The notes below the pieces were generated by a model. That model searched no databases. It was not told the DNA's origin and saw nothing but the letters and a program-made list of their open reading frames with translations. A DNA stretch of 64,000 nucleotides from the NCBI GenBank assembly GCA_000737985.1, contig JNVT01000067.1, positions 58,878 to 122,877 of the forward strand, written 5' to 3'. The position numbers and the translations under genes are program-made. Source of the stretch: Gammaproteobacteria bacterium MFB021 (GTDB lineage Bacteria > Pseudomonadota > Gammaproteobacteria > Pseudomonadales > Halomonadaceae). Of this stretch, positions 35,383 through 45,706 are shown one piece after another. The number at the start of each line of letters is the position of its first letter. Within the stretch, counting starts at the first letter, position 1.

Positions 35383-35531
35383 TGAGCGCGAGTGCGGCCC
35401 AGGTGTCTGCGTCCCATACACTTCATTCTGCTCACCCCCTGCTACCCGACGATAGTGCCGATTCGGGATAACGCCCGCGCTCGGCTCCCGCTTAGGCTCT
35501 TGATCAATAATCACAACGATCGAGGTGCCCC

Positions 35532-35594
35532 ATGCACCAGTGTGTCCGTGTGCTGCCGGCCGTGGCCGGCGCTGCCCAGCGGATAGCCGTATGA
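35532..35594 (+). CDS. 20-residue leader peptide upstream of MFS gene
   Basis: A short open frame (Met-His-Gln-Cys-Val-Arg-Val-Leu-Pro-Ala, ten more residues, stop) with a good ribosome site, GAGGTG, five bases before the ATG. Its TGA overlaps the ATG of the MFS gene (ATGA at 35591-35594), whereas the MFS start itself has no convincing ribosome site. It therefore looks like a translationally coupled leader. No homology can be claimed for so short a peptide. Confidence 0.45.
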   Translation: MHQCVRVLPAVAGAAQRIAV

Positions 35595-36820
35595 GCGGCG
35601 TGGCGCCAACGGGCAGGCGTCAGCCCGGGGCGCGCGAAGGGGCGGTATTGCTCCTGGGCAGCAGTTTGACCATCGTCGGTTCGGTGATGGTGGCGCCGGT
35701 GCTGCCCAAGATGATGGCGGAGTTCGCGCCCGCCAATTCGCATGCCGACCTCTGGGTGCCGCTGGCCATCACCGGGCCGGCGCTGGCGATCGCGCTGTTC
35801 GCGCCGGTGGCCGGCTGGCTGGCGGATCGTGTCGGGCGCAAGCCGATGCTGGTGGTCGCGACCCTGCTCTATGCCATCCTGGGCGCGCTGCCGGCGCAGC
35901 TCGAGGCGCTGATGGGCGTGGTCGCCGCGCGGCTGGCGTTCGGCGTGGCCGAGGCCATGGTCATGACCGGCTGTTCGACCCTGATCGCCGACTACTGGCA
36001 CGGCGAGCAGCGCCTGCGCTACGTCAACGGCCAGGTGATAACCATCGGGCTGGTCGGGGCGATCTTCTTCGCCGTGGGTGGCATGCTCGGCGAAACCTCC
36101 TGGCGAACCCCCTTCTATCTCTATCTGCTGCCACTGCTGCTGGTGCCGTTCATGCTGCACGTGCTGTGGGAGCCCTCCCTCGCGCGTCAGCAGGCGCCCG
36201 ACCAGGCGCCGGGCGAGGGCCGGGTGGACGTGGCCGCGCTGGTGGCCGGCTGCGTGCTGATCGGCGTGGGCATGGTGCTGTGCTTCGTCGTTACCATTCA
36301 AACGCCGGCGATCCTGGTCGGCCTGGGGGTGACATCTAGCACCCTGATTGGGCTGTGCGCGGGCTGGGCGCTGCTCGCCTCGCTGCTGGGGGCGCTACTC
36401 TGGCCCTGGGCGCGGCGGGCGTTGGGGCTGCACGGCTGCAATGGGCTGCTGTTGCTGCTGCTCGCCGCCGGGCTATGGATACTCGCCGAGGCGCCCGACT
36501 ACAAGAGCGTGCTGCTGGCCGTGACCTTGCATGGGATCGGCGCCGGCATGCTAGTGCCCAACGCCATGGCGCCGGTGATGAGCGCCCTGACATCCAGGAC
36601 CCGCGGCCGAGGGATGGGCCTATTCACCGGCTGTTTGTATATCGGCCAGTTCGTCAGCCCGCTGGTGGTGGGCCTCGCGGCGGATATCGGCGGCGACCTG
36701 ACACACGCCATTCTGCTGCTCGCCGCGCTCGCGGCGCTCTACGCCCTCGGCTGGGGTGGCGTTGCGCTGCGCGGTCGCGCGGGTCTGGCCGCCACCCGAC
36801 ACGACCGTTCCCCTTCTTGA
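35591..36820 (+). CDS. MFS transporter
   Basis: A 409-residue major facilitator with 12 hydrophobic segments. LVGSVMVAPVLPKM-type first helix and the loop motif GWLADRVGRKPMLVVATL are standard for proton-coupled sugar/organic-solute or drug transport. I begin at ATG 35591 because it is coupled to the leader frame. The amidase gene starts 15 bp after its stop, so the pair probably imports a substrate that the amidase then hydrolyses, or exports a product of it. Confidence 0.85.
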   Translation: MSGVAPTGRRQPGAREGAVLLLGSSLTIVGSVMVAPVLPKMMAEFAPANSHADLWVPLAITGPALAIALFAPVAGWLADRVGRKPMLVVATLLYAILGALPAQLEALMGVVAARLAFGVAEAMVMTGCSTLIADYWHGEQRLRYVNGQVITIGLVGAIFFAVGGMLGETSWRTPFYLYLLPLLLVPFMLHVLWEPSLARQQAPDQAPGEGRVDVAALVAGCVLIGVGMVLCFVVTIQTPAILVGLGVTSSTLIGLCAGWALLASLLGALLWPWARRALGLHGCNGLLLLLLAAGLWILAEAPDYKSVLLAVTLHGIGAGMLVPNAMAPVMSALTSRTRGRGMGLFTGCLYIGQFVSPLVVGLAADIGGDLTHAILLLAALAALYALGWGGVALRGRAGLAATRHDRSPS

Positions 36821-36835
36821 TCCGGAGACTCATCG

Positions 36836-38281
36836 ATGACGCATGACATTCACCATTGGCTGGATACGCAAGACGGGGTGGGGCTCGGCCAGTGCGTGCG
36901 CAATGGCGAAGTATCCAGCGCGCAACTGGTGGAGGCGGTCATCGAGCGTCTCGAACGCGTCGAACCGCAGCTCAATGCGGTGGTCGAGCGGCGCTACGAT
37001 AGCGCCCGCGAGTGCTGCCGCCGGCCCGTGGAAGCCGCGCAGGCATTCGCCGGCGTGCCGACGCTGATCAAGGATCTCTTCGCGCCGCTCGAAGGTGCGC
37101 TGATGACCCAGGGCTCGCGCGCCCTCGATGCGGTACCCGCGCCCTTCGACGACGAACTGGTGGCGCGCCTGCGCCGGGCCGGCTGTGTGCCGCTGGGTAC
37201 GACGACCTCGCCCGAGTTCGGTACCTCCTACACCACCGAATCGAGCCGGCACGGCGCCACCCGCAACCCCTGGGACCCGGAGCGCAGCGCCGGCGGCTCC
37301 AGCGGTGGGGCGGCGGCGCTGGTGGCCGCTCGGGTGGTGCCCTTCGCCCACGGCAACGATGGCGGCGGCTCGCTGCGCGTGCCCGCCTCCTGCTGCGGGG
37401 TGTTCGGATTCAAGCCGAGCCGCGGGCTGATGCCCTCGGGTCCACTGGTCGGCGAGGGTTGGGGTGGCCTGGCCGTCGCCCACGCCATTACCCTCAGCGT
37501 ACGTGACAGCGCCGCGCTGCTCGATGCCACAGCGGGGGCCGACCTCGGCGCGCCCTACGCGGCGCCGACGATGCCGGTGAGCTATCAAGCGGCGACCGAG
37601 CGTGACCCCGGGGCGCTGCGCATCGGGCTGATCGAAGGCCCGGCGCTGGCCCCGGAGGCCGCGGCCGTCGCCCGCCAGAGCGCGGCGCTGTGCGAGTCCC
37701 TGGGGCATCGCGTCGAACCGGTCACGCTGCCGCTCGACTGGGAGGCGTTCTACCACCGCTGCTTCGACATCATCGGCCCCAGCACTCGCGAGACCCTGGA
37801 CACTCTGGGCGAGATGCGTGGTTCGCCCATCGACGAGCAGCTGCTGGAGCCGCGCACCCGGGTGATGCTGCGCGAGCGCGGTAGCCTCGATGCCACCCGT
37901 TACATTGCCGCGATCAATGAGATGCACGCCCTGGGGCGGCGGCTAGCGGCGCTCATGCAGCAGTTCGACGTGCTGCTGTCGCCGACCCTGGCACGCCAGC
38001 CGCCGCGCATCGGCGAGCTCGACGCCTTCGACGAGCGGCTCTCGCTGGCCGAGATCATCGACGCCTTCCACGGCTACTGCCCCTTCACCGCGCTGTTCAA
38101 CGCCACCGGGCAGCCGGCGATGTCATTGCCGCTCTACTGGACCGAGGCCGGTCTACCGCTGGGCACCCACGTTGCCGGGCGCTTCGGCGAGGAGAGCCTG
38201 CTGCTCTCGCTCGCCGCCCAGCTCGAACGCGCCCGCCCCTGGGCCGGAAAGCGGCCGCCGATCCACGCGGGGGTGAGGTAG
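36836..38281 (+). CDS. Amidase (amidase-signature family)
   Basis: A 481-residue amidase-signature hydrolase. The Ser-cisSer-Lys triad is complete: K79 (PTLIKDLFAP), S155 (SAGGSSGGAAALVAA) and S179 (GNDGGGSLRVPAS). It cleaves carboxylic amides in the cytoplasm. It could be mistaken for GatA, but there are no gatB/gatC genes beside it and the C-terminal part is of the generic amidase type. GGAG lies upstream of the ATG. It is in an operon with the MFS gene before it; the AraC-family gene upstream is a candidate regulator. Confidence 0.9.
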   Translation: MTHDIHHWLDTQDGVGLGQCVRNGEVSSAQLVEAVIERLERVEPQLNAVVERRYDSARECCRRPVEAAQAFAGVPTLIKDLFAPLEGALMTQGSRALDAVPAPFDDELVARLRRAGCVPLGTTTSPEFGTSYTTESSRHGATRNPWDPERSAGGSSGGAAALVAARVVPFAHGNDGGGSLRVPASCCGVFGFKPSRGLMPSGPLVGEGWGGLAVAHAITLSVRDSAALLDATAGADLGAPYAAPTMPVSYQAATERDPGALRIGLIEGPALAPEAAAVARQSAALCESLGHRVEPVTLPLDWEAFYHRCFDIIGPSTRETLDTLGEMRGSPIDEQLLEPRTRVMLRERGSLDATRYIAAINEMHALGRRLAALMQQFDVLLSPTLARQPPRIGELDAFDERLSLAEIIDAFHGYCPFTALFNATGQPAMSLPLYWTEAGLPLGTHVAGRFGEESLLLSLAAQLERARPWAGKRPPIHAGVR

Positions 38282-38361
38282 CTAATGCGGTAGGGCGGCA
38301 TTAGACCTGCCGGCATCACTGCCGAGTTGTCGGGTCCCGCGTGATTGATGGCTCGTTCGTG

Positions 38362-38384
38362 AAAACGCTCAGAGCGCTTTTTTT
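38362..38384 (+). terminator. Short hairpin with T-run after the amidase gene
   Basis: AAAACGCTC (38362-38370) pairs imperfectly with GAGCGCTTTT, and seven T residues follow. It is in the 247-bp gap between the amidase and the vapC-like gene; the rest of that gap holds only a small AACGCT-TG-AGCGTT dyad (38463-38476). Confidence 0.55.
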
Positions 38385-38528
38385 GCCAGCGCTTCATCGC
38401 CGCTATAGGGGATCGATGATGTAGTGCTGCCTGCCGGATGCCGGGATGGCAGAGGCAACCGTAACGCTTGAGCGTTTCTCCAGAATCACCTGATGTCGCA
38501 GAAAGGCCGAGCATTCAGCTTTGCTATC

Positions 38529-38915
38529 TCAAATCCGCTGAATCGGTCCTGGATAACGCGCGACCAGCTCGTCCGCCGTCAGCAGAAGAAAGCCTTCGGA
38601 CTCGGCCTGGGCGACGAGGATACGATCGAACGGATCCTTGTGAATATCCGGTAAGTGGCTAACGGCCAGGGCGTGCTGAGAGGTAATGGGTAGCTCAAGA
38701 TAGCCATTGTCGATCAGCCCGCGGCGCAATAGATGCGGGTCGACCTGGAAGTCCGCGCGCTTCAGACCTGTTTTGATCACGATCTCCCAAAGACTCGCGG
38801 CGCTGAAGTGGAGCCTATTGTCGTTATCGTCGATCAGCGCAATGGCTTCTGCGGATAGACGGTTCGGCTCTGCGGCGGCCCACAGCAGCACATGGGTATC
38901 GAGTAGCAGATTCAC
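38529..38915 (-). CDS. PIN-domain toxin (VapC-type)
   Basis: A 128-residue PIN ribonuclease. Acidic residues of the active site are visible: D6 (LLLDTHVLLWAA), the glutamate in ASLWEIVIK, the aspartate in KDPFDRILVAQA and the one in LLTADELV. I start at GTG 38915, one base past the stop of the antitoxin gene; the open frame extends further upstream only by reading the antitoxin out of frame. Members cut tRNA or rRNA and are neutralised by the partner antitoxin. Confidence 0.88.
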   Translation of the reverse strand: MNLLLDTHVLLWAAAEPNRLSAEAIALIDDNDNRLHFSAASLWEIVIKTGLKRADFQVDPHLLRRGLIDNGYLELPITSQHALAVSHLPDIHKDPFDRILVAQAESEGFLLLTADELVARYPGPIQRI

Positions 38916-38916
38916 C

Positions 38917-39156
38917 TCAGGCTCCGAACATGTCAGCGATCTCTTCCTCACCCATACGGTCGAAGTCCTCGGGAACCTTGAACTGGCCTTGCATGAAGCC
39001 AAGCCGCTTCTGCTGACCGGCGTCCGGGCTATCGATGGCCGTGACCTTGGCGATTGGCTTGCCAGCCTTGGCGATAATGAATCCTTCGCCCTGCGCCGCT
39101 TTTGCGAGCAGCCGCGAGAGCCGGGTCTTGGCTTCGTGAATGTTGACGGATTCCAT
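38917..39156 (-). CDS. Phd/YefM-family antitoxin
   Basis: A 79-residue antitoxin. The N-terminal DNA-binding half is typical (VNIHEAKTRLSRLLAKAAQG, then EGFIIAKAGKPIAKV), and an acidic C-terminal tail (PEDFDRMGEEEIADMFGA) wraps the toxin. It precedes the PIN toxin with 1 bp between stop and start, the standard order. A direct repeat just upstream (39173-39194) may be its operator. Confidence 0.9.
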   Translation of the reverse strand: MESVNIHEAKTRLSRLLAKAAQGEGFIIAKAGKPIAKVTAIDSPDAGQQKRLGFMQGQFKVPEDFDRMGEEEIADMFGA

Positions 39157-39172
39157 GATCGCCTCCTGGACT

Positions 39173-39194
39173 TAGTCTATTGAATCTAGTCTAT
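39173..39194. promoter_or_regulatory. Direct repeat TAGTCTAT, probable antitoxin operator
   Basis: TAGTCTAT at 39173-39180 and again at 39187-39194, a 14-bp period, starting 17 bp before the antitoxin ATG. The location fits an autorepressed promoter. Confidence 0.45.
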
Positions 39195-39419
39195 CCATGT
39201 CAGGTCGATTCGACACCAGAATTCGGCCTGGCGCTCAGCCAGTACCCAGCTCTTCGACTCTCGCACGATCCCATGAAAAAGCGCCCATACCTTCCCGGTA
39301 TGCACCACCACGTAACGGCATTGGGCAGGCGACCCGGCGCGGCGTTACCTTACGCCCAGCGGCGCCGGCACCCCGGCGCCCAGGCCGTTCGAACCCCCTG
39401 ACTGAAGACGATACCCACC

Positions 39420-40869
<1,450 letters not shown>

Positions 40870-40871
<2 letters not shown>

Positions 40872-40914
40872 GCTCTGCACGAAGACTGCCTGCGATCGGC
40901 CATACGGCGTTAAC
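40870..40914 (+). repeat. Dispersed structured repeat, half copy D
   Basis: AGGCTCTGCACGAAGACTGC, continuing TGCGATCGGCCATACGGCGT and TAAC, matches the first third of copy B read on its own strand (AGGCTTTGTACGAAAACTAC...). The rest, including the partner terminal repeat, is missing. It begins on the aspA stop codon, within CTAGG. Confidence 0.7.
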
Positions 40915-40969
40915 GACTGTCGGGCCCGCCGGTGGGTCATTGAGAGAAAAGGCGGGTCACGCATGAAGA

Positions 40970-41001
40970 GAAGCCGCGATGGTCATGGCCGTCGCGGCTT
41001 C
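40970..41001 (+). terminator. Hairpin downstream of aspA
   Basis: GAAGCCGCGA (40970-40979) and TCGCGGCTTC (40992-41001) form a perfect 10-bp stem with a 12-nt loop. The T-run after it is weak (TTGCG), so termination is likely but not certain. Confidence 0.5.
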
Positions 41002-41137
41002 TTGCGTTGGGGGGGCGCCAGACTGACGGGGCAGTATCTCGGAGGAGGCGATCATGGCATAAGATATATTTCAAAAAGGTATAACGTTAGAACTTAAATG
41101 GCGCTATGCTGGGGAGGTCGCCCACCAAGGAGCCGTC

Positions 41138-42052
41138 ATGCATACCTTCGCTCTCTCCCGTGGTGATCGGGAACGCGGCCGGCCCGATGTCGCCGGCTTC
41201 TTCGACCCGCGCACCTTCAGCGTCCAGTACGTCGTCAGTGACCCGGCCACGCGCCGCTGCGCGATCATCGACCCGGTGCTCGACTACGATGAGAAATCCG
41301 GCGCGACCGCGACCCATCACGCCGATGAGCTGCTCGCCTATATCGCCCGCGAAGGGCTCGAGGTCGCGTGGATTCTGGATACTCACCCCCATGCCGATCA
41401 CTTTTCCGCCGCGCGCTACCTGCACGACAAGACCGGCGCGCCGACCGCGATCGGCGCCCAGGTGGTCGAGGTCCAGGCGCTGTGGAAGCGCATCTACAAC
41501 TGGCCGGCACTGCCCGCTGACGGCAGCCAGTGGGACCGCCTGTTCAGCGACGGCGAGACTTTCACCCTGGGCGATCTGCCGGTGCGGGTGATGCACTCGC
41601 CGGGGCACACCCTGGCCTCGATCACCTATGTGATCGGCGACGCCGCCTTTGTCCATGACACCCTGTTCCAGCCCGATTTCGGTACCGCCCGGGCCGACTT
41701 CCCCGGGGGTAGCGCCCACCAGCTATGGCATTCGATCCAGGCGATTCTGGCGCTGCCCGATGACACCCGCCTGTTCACCGGCCACGACTACATGCCCGAC
41801 GGCCGCGAGCCGCAGTGGGAGAGCACGGTGCGCGAGCAGCGCCAGCACAACAAGCATCGCCTGGGAGAGAGCAGCGAGGCGGAGTACGTCGCACTGCGCC
41901 AGCAGCGCGACCATGAGCTGCCGATGCCCAAGCTGATCTTGCATGCGCTGCAGGTGAATGTGCGCGGCGGCCGTCTGCCGGAGCCGGAAGACAACGGCAA
42001 GCGCTACCTCAAGATCCCGCTGGATGCGCTCGAGGGCGCGGCCTGGGAGTGA
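41138..42052 (+). CDS. MBL-fold persulfide dioxygenase-like protein (Blh/ETHE1 type)
   Basis: A 304-residue metallo-beta-lactamase-fold protein. The metal motif is LDTHPHADHFSAARYL (H83, H85, D87, H88), with further ligands in MHSPGHTLASITYV and FTGHDYMPDGR. This pattern is that of beta-lactamase-like hydrolase Blh and persulfide dioxygenases, which oxidise glutathione persulfide to sulfite. The start has AAGGAG six bases upstream. It leads the sulfide operon, 68 bp ahead of an SQR gene. The AT-rich 41060-41100 stretch upstream is the probable promoter; no BigR-type repressor gene is in the window. Confidence 0.88.
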   Translation: MHTFALSRGDRERGRPDVAGFFDPRTFSVQYVVSDPATRRCAIIDPVLDYDEKSGATATHHADELLAYIAREGLEVAWILDTHPHADHFSAARYLHDKTGAPTAIGAQVVEVQALWKRIYNWPALPADGSQWDRLFSDGETFTLGDLPVRVMHSPGHTLASITYVIGDAAFVHDTLFQPDFGTARADFPGGSAHQLWHSIQAILALPDDTRLFTGHDYMPDGREPQWESTVREQRQHNKHRLGESSEAEYVALRQQRDHELPMPKLILHALQVNVRGGRLPEPEDNGKRYLKIPLDALEGAAWE

Positions 42053-42120
42053 GGTCCGGCCCGCTCGATACGTCGCCCCATCGATATGACACAAGCACAG
42101 GCCGCAGGAGAGACAGCCTC

Positions 42121-43383
42121 ATGAGCGAGACCCCAGCCGCACAGACGGCATCCACGACCCGGCACCACGATGTGGTGATCGTCGGTGGCGGTGCCGGTGG
42201 CATCGCCACGGCGGCGAGCCTGCATCGGCGCCAGCCCGATCTCGATATCGCCATCGTCGAGCCGGCGCAGGATCACTTCTATCAGCCTGGCTGGACGCTG
42301 GTCGGCGGTGGCGTCTTCACCCCGGAGCAGACGCGCCGTCCGATGCGCTCGGTGATGCCGAGCTTCGTCACCTGGCATCAGACCCATGCCGAGCGCTTGC
42401 TGCCAGAATCCCGTCAGGTCGCGCTAGGTGACGGTTCGACGCTCGGCTACCGGGCGCTGGTGGTGGCGCCGGGTCTGGAGCTCGACTGGCAGGCGATCGA
42501 CGGTCTCGAGGAGACGCTGGGTGAGAACGGTGTGACCTCGAACTACCGTTTCGATCTGGCGCCCTATACCTGGTCACTGGTGCAGGCCATGCGCGGCGGC
42601 AAGGCGCTGTTCACCCAGCCACCAATGCCGATCAAGTGCGCCGGGGCGCCGCAGAAGGCGATGTATCTCGCCTGCCATGAATGGGAAAAGCAGGGCGTCC
42701 TGAACGACATCGAGGTCAACTTCCACAACGCCGGCGGGGCGATGTTCGGCGTCGCGGACTTCGTGCCGGCACTGGATGAGTACGTTCAGCGCTACGGTAT
42801 CCACAAGCAGTTCCAGCAGAACCTCATCGCTGTGGACGGCCCGGCCCAGAAGGCGCGTTTTCGCGTCACGAGCGAGAATAGCAGCGAAGAGATCGAAGCC
42901 GATTTCGACATGCTCCATGTCGTGCCGCCGCAGCGTGCCCCACGGCTGGTGCGCGAATCACCGCTGGCCAACGCCGGCGGCTGGCTCGACCTCGATGCCG
43001 AGACCCTTCAGCACAACCGTTACCCGGATGTCTTCGGGCTCGGCGACGCCAGCGGTACCGGCAACGCCAAGACCGCCGCTGCAGTGCGCAAGCAAGCCCC
43101 GGTGGTGGCGGACAACCTGCTGGCGGCACTCGATGGCAAGCCGATGCCCTCCGGCTATGCGGGGTATGGCGCTTGTCCGCTGACGGTCGAAAGGGGGCGT
43201 GTGGTGCTGGCGGAGTTCGGTTATGGCGGCCAGTTGCAGCCGACATTCCCGTCCTGGGTCAATCAGGCCACCCGGCCGACCCGGCTCGGCTGGCACATCA
43301 AGGCGCAGCAGCTCCCCTTCATCTATTGGCATCTGCTGCTCAAGGGGCGCGAGTGGCTGGCCAAGCCGCAGGCGCGCACTTGA
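42121..43383 (+). CDS. Sulfide:quinone oxidoreductase (SQR)
   Basis: A 420-residue FAD flavoprotein. The dinucleotide motif is DVVIVGGGAGGIATAASL (residues 17-34). The redox cysteines expected for the SQOR-like type are C173 (PPMPIKCAGAPQKAMYL) and C352 (GYGACPLTVERG); C185 is a third. NRYPDVFGLGDASG is the second FAD motif. It oxidises sulfide to a persulfide or sulfane sulfur and passes electrons to quinone at the inner membrane, producing the substrate of the dioxygenase upstream. A longer frame starts at 42049, but the ribosome site and motif spacing favour 42121. Confidence 0.9.
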   Translation: MSETPAAQTASTTRHHDVVIVGGGAGGIATAASLHRRQPDLDIAIVEPAQDHFYQPGWTLVGGGVFTPEQTRRPMRSVMPSFVTWHQTHAERLLPESRQVALGDGSTLGYRALVVAPGLELDWQAIDGLEETLGENGVTSNYRFDLAPYTWSLVQAMRGGKALFTQPPMPIKCAGAPQKAMYLACHEWEKQGVLNDIEVNFHNAGGAMFGVADFVPALDEYVQRYGIHKQFQQNLIAVDGPAQKARFRVTSENSSEEIEADFDMLHVVPPQRAPRLVRESPLANAGGWLDLDAETLQHNRYPDVFGLGDASGTGNAKTAAAVRKQAPVVADNLLAALDGKPMPSGYAGYGACPLTVERGRVVLAEFGYGGQLQPTFPSWVNQATRPTRLGWHIKAQQLPFIYWHLLLKGREWLAKPQART

Positions 43384-43399
43384 TCGAGGCCGTTAGATC

Positions 43400-45184
43400 A
43401 TGAATCAGCCGCACAAGGCCGGGTTGGCACGCTGGCTGCCGATCCTCGACTGGGGGCGGCACTATCACGCCGGCCTGCTGGGCCAGGATCTGCTGGCGTC
43501 GATCATCGTCGCGCTGATGCTGATTCCCCAGGCGCTGGCCTACGCCATGCTCGCCGGCCTGCCGCCGGTGGTGGGGCTCTACGCCAGCCTGGTACCGCTG
43601 GTGGTCTACACCGTGCTGGGCAGCAGCGCGACGCTCTCGGTCGGCCCGATGGCGGTGGTGTCGCTGATGACCGCCGCGGCCCTGGCGCCAATTGCCCCCG
43701 CGGGGTCGGCGGCGTATATCGCCGCGGCGCTGGTGCTGGCGCTGCTCTCCGGGGCCATTCTGTTGATCATGGGGCTGTGCCGGCTGGGCTTTCTGGTCAA
43801 CTTCCTGAGCCACCCGGTGATGACCGGCTTCGTCAGCGCCTCGGGGCTGCTGATCGCGGCGAGCCAGCTCAAGTCGCTGCTCGGCATCGCGCTTGCCGGC
43901 GCCACCCTGCCGGCGCTGGCGCAGTCTCTGCCCGCAGCCCTGCCGGGGCTGAGCCCGCCGACGCTGCTGGTCGGGCTGGGCTCGCTGGCGCTGTTGTGGG
44001 CGATCCGCCGCCACGGCAAGGCGCTGCTGGTGCGCTGCGGCGTACCCGCAGGGGCGGCCGCCGTGCTGGCCAAGCTGGGGCCGATCGTGACCATCGCGCT
44101 GGCCGCCGTCACTGCCGGGGCCGCCGGCTGGCTGGGCGGGGAGGTCGCGGTGATCGGCCCGATACCCGCCGGGCTGCCGCCGCTGCACCTGCCCGCGTGG
44201 GACCCGGCGCTGTGGCGTTCGCTGCTGGGCTCGGCGGTGCTGATCAGCATCGTCGGCTATGTGGAGTCGGTCTCGGTGGCCCAGGCGCTGGCACTGCGCC
44301 GCGGCGAGCGGGTCGACCCGGACCAGGAGCTGATCGGTCTGGGTGGCGCCAATCTGGCCGCGGCCTTCACCGGCGGCATGCCGATCACCGGCGGCTTCTC
44401 ACGCTCGGTGGTCAACTTCGAGGCCGGCGCCCGTACCCCGGCGGCCAGCGCCTTCACCGCGGTAGGGGTCGCCCTGGCCATGCTGTGCCTGTCGCCGTGG
44501 CTGGGCGTGCTGCCGCTGGCGACCCTGGCGGCGATCATCGTCATCGCTACTCTGTCGCTGATCGATCTGCCGGCGTTCGCGCGGGTGTGGCGCTACGCCC
44601 GCGGCGAGGGCGTGGCGATGACCGCCACCGCCGTGGCGACGCTGATGCTGGGGGTGGACGTGGGCATCGTGGTCGGCGTGGGCATGTCGCTGGCGCTGCA
44701 TCTCTACGGCACCAGCCGCCCGCACAGCGCTGAGGTGGGGCGCATCCCGGGGACCGAGCACTTTCGCAACGTGCGCCGCCACGCGGTGGAGACCGACACC
44801 GGGGTGGCCATTCTGCGCGTCGACGAGAGCCTCTATTTCGCCAACGTGCGCCATCTGGAAGATCTGGTCACTGCGGTGATCAATCGCACGCCGCCGCCCC
44901 ACGATCTGGTGCTGGCGTGCCAGGCGATCAACGTGATCGACGCCAGTGCGCTGGAGAGTCTCGAGGCGCTCAACCGGCGCCTGCGCGAGCGCGGCATCGG
45001 GCTGCATCTGGCCGAAGTGAAAGGGCCGGTGATGGACCGCCTGAGCCGCACCGAGCTGCTGGCGACGCTCAACGGCCGGGTCTTTCTGAGCACCTTCGAC
45101 GCCTGGTGCGCCCTGCACGGTCGCGGGGCGGCGCCCTTGAGTCATCCGTGTATCGCCACGCCGGCCTGCCCGGCGACGAAGTGA
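43400..45184 (+). CDS. SulP-family anion transporter with STAS domain
   Basis: A 594-residue SLC26/SulP transporter. The membrane part has about 14 segments, with the conserved VALMLIPQALAYAMLAGLPP, ASLVPLVVYTVLGSSATLSV and PITGGFSRSVVNFEAGARTP. A cytoplasmic STAS domain occupies the last 130 residues (LRVDESLYFANVRHLEDLV, then VIDASALESLEALN). It probably moves sulfate, sulfite or bicarbonate. It begins 16 bp after the SQR stop, so in this operon export or exchange of the oxyanion product is the likely job. Confidence 0.92.
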   Translation: MNQPHKAGLARWLPILDWGRHYHAGLLGQDLLASIIVALMLIPQALAYAMLAGLPPVVGLYASLVPLVVYTVLGSSATLSVGPMAVVSLMTAAALAPIAPAGSAAYIAAALVLALLSGAILLIMGLCRLGFLVNFLSHPVMTGFVSASGLLIAASQLKSLLGIALAGATLPALAQSLPAALPGLSPPTLLVGLGSLALLWAIRRHGKALLVRCGVPAGAAAVLAKLGPIVTIALAAVTAGAAGWLGGEVAVIGPIPAGLPPLHLPAWDPALWRSLLGSAVLISIVGYVESVSVAQALALRRGERVDPDQELIGLGGANLAAAFTGGMPITGGFSRSVVNFEAGARTPAASAFTAVGVALAMLCLSPWLGVLPLATLAAIIVIATLSLIDLPAFARVWRYARGEGVAMTATAVATLMLGVDVGIVVGVGMSLALHLYGTSRPHSAEVGRIPGTEHFRNVRRHAVETDTGVAILRVDESLYFANVRHLEDLVTAVINRTPPPHDLVLACQAINVIDASALESLEALNRRLRERGIGLHLAEVKGPVMDRLSRTELLATLNGRVFLSTFDAWCALHGRGAAPLSHPCIATPACPATK

Positions 45185-45229
45185 GTTCGACCATCGCGGG
45201 ATCGCGAATGTCATGAGGAGGGAGCGGTG

Positions 45230-45706
45230 ATGGATCTATCGAGTGCACTGCACGGATTGGTGGGCGGGGGGCTGATCGGGCTCGCCGCCACGCTGTTGAT
45301 GGGGCTGCTGGGGCGGATCGCCGGGATCAGCGGCATTCTTTCCGGGGCGCTGTTCGAGCGCGGCAGTGACCGCGGTTGGCGGCTGGCGTTTCTGCTGGGG
45401 CTGGTCTCCGGCCCGGCGTTACTGCTGCTGTTGGGGGTCGACTGGGGCAATGTGGCGCCCCGCGGTGACGTGGCAGCGCTCGGCAGTGCGGTGGTCGGCG
45501 CGCCGCTCGCCGGCACGCCGACGATGCTGCTCGCCGGGCTGCTGGTTGGCCTGGGCACCGGGCTCGGCAGTGGCTGTACCAGCGGCCATGGGGTGTGCGG
45601 GCTGGCCCGGCTTTCGCCGCGCTCGCTGGCCGCCACGCTGGTTTTCCTGCTGATGGCGATGCTTACCGTATTCAGCGTGAACCAGTTGGTGGGAGGTGGC
45701 GCATGA
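45230..45706 (+). CDS. YeeE/YedE-family sulfur transporter, first half
   Basis: A 158-residue membrane protein of about five helices with the family motif GLGSGCTSGHGVCGLARLSP, whose cysteine takes part in thiosulfate or sulfane-sulfur relay in characterised relatives. It is half the length of single-chain YeeE and is followed by its complementary half, the PmpA/PmpB-type arrangement. GGAGG precedes the ATG at 45230; a GTG lies one codon earlier. It is 45 bp downstream of the SulP gene. Confidence 0.9.
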   Translation: MDLSSALHGLVGGGLIGLAATLLMGLLGRIAGISGILSGALFERGSDRGWRLAFLLGLVSGPALLLLLGVDWGNVAPRGDVAALGSAVVGAPLAGTPTMLLAGLLVGLGTGLGSGCTSGHGVCGLARLSPRSLAATLVFLLMAMLTVFSVNQLVGGGA

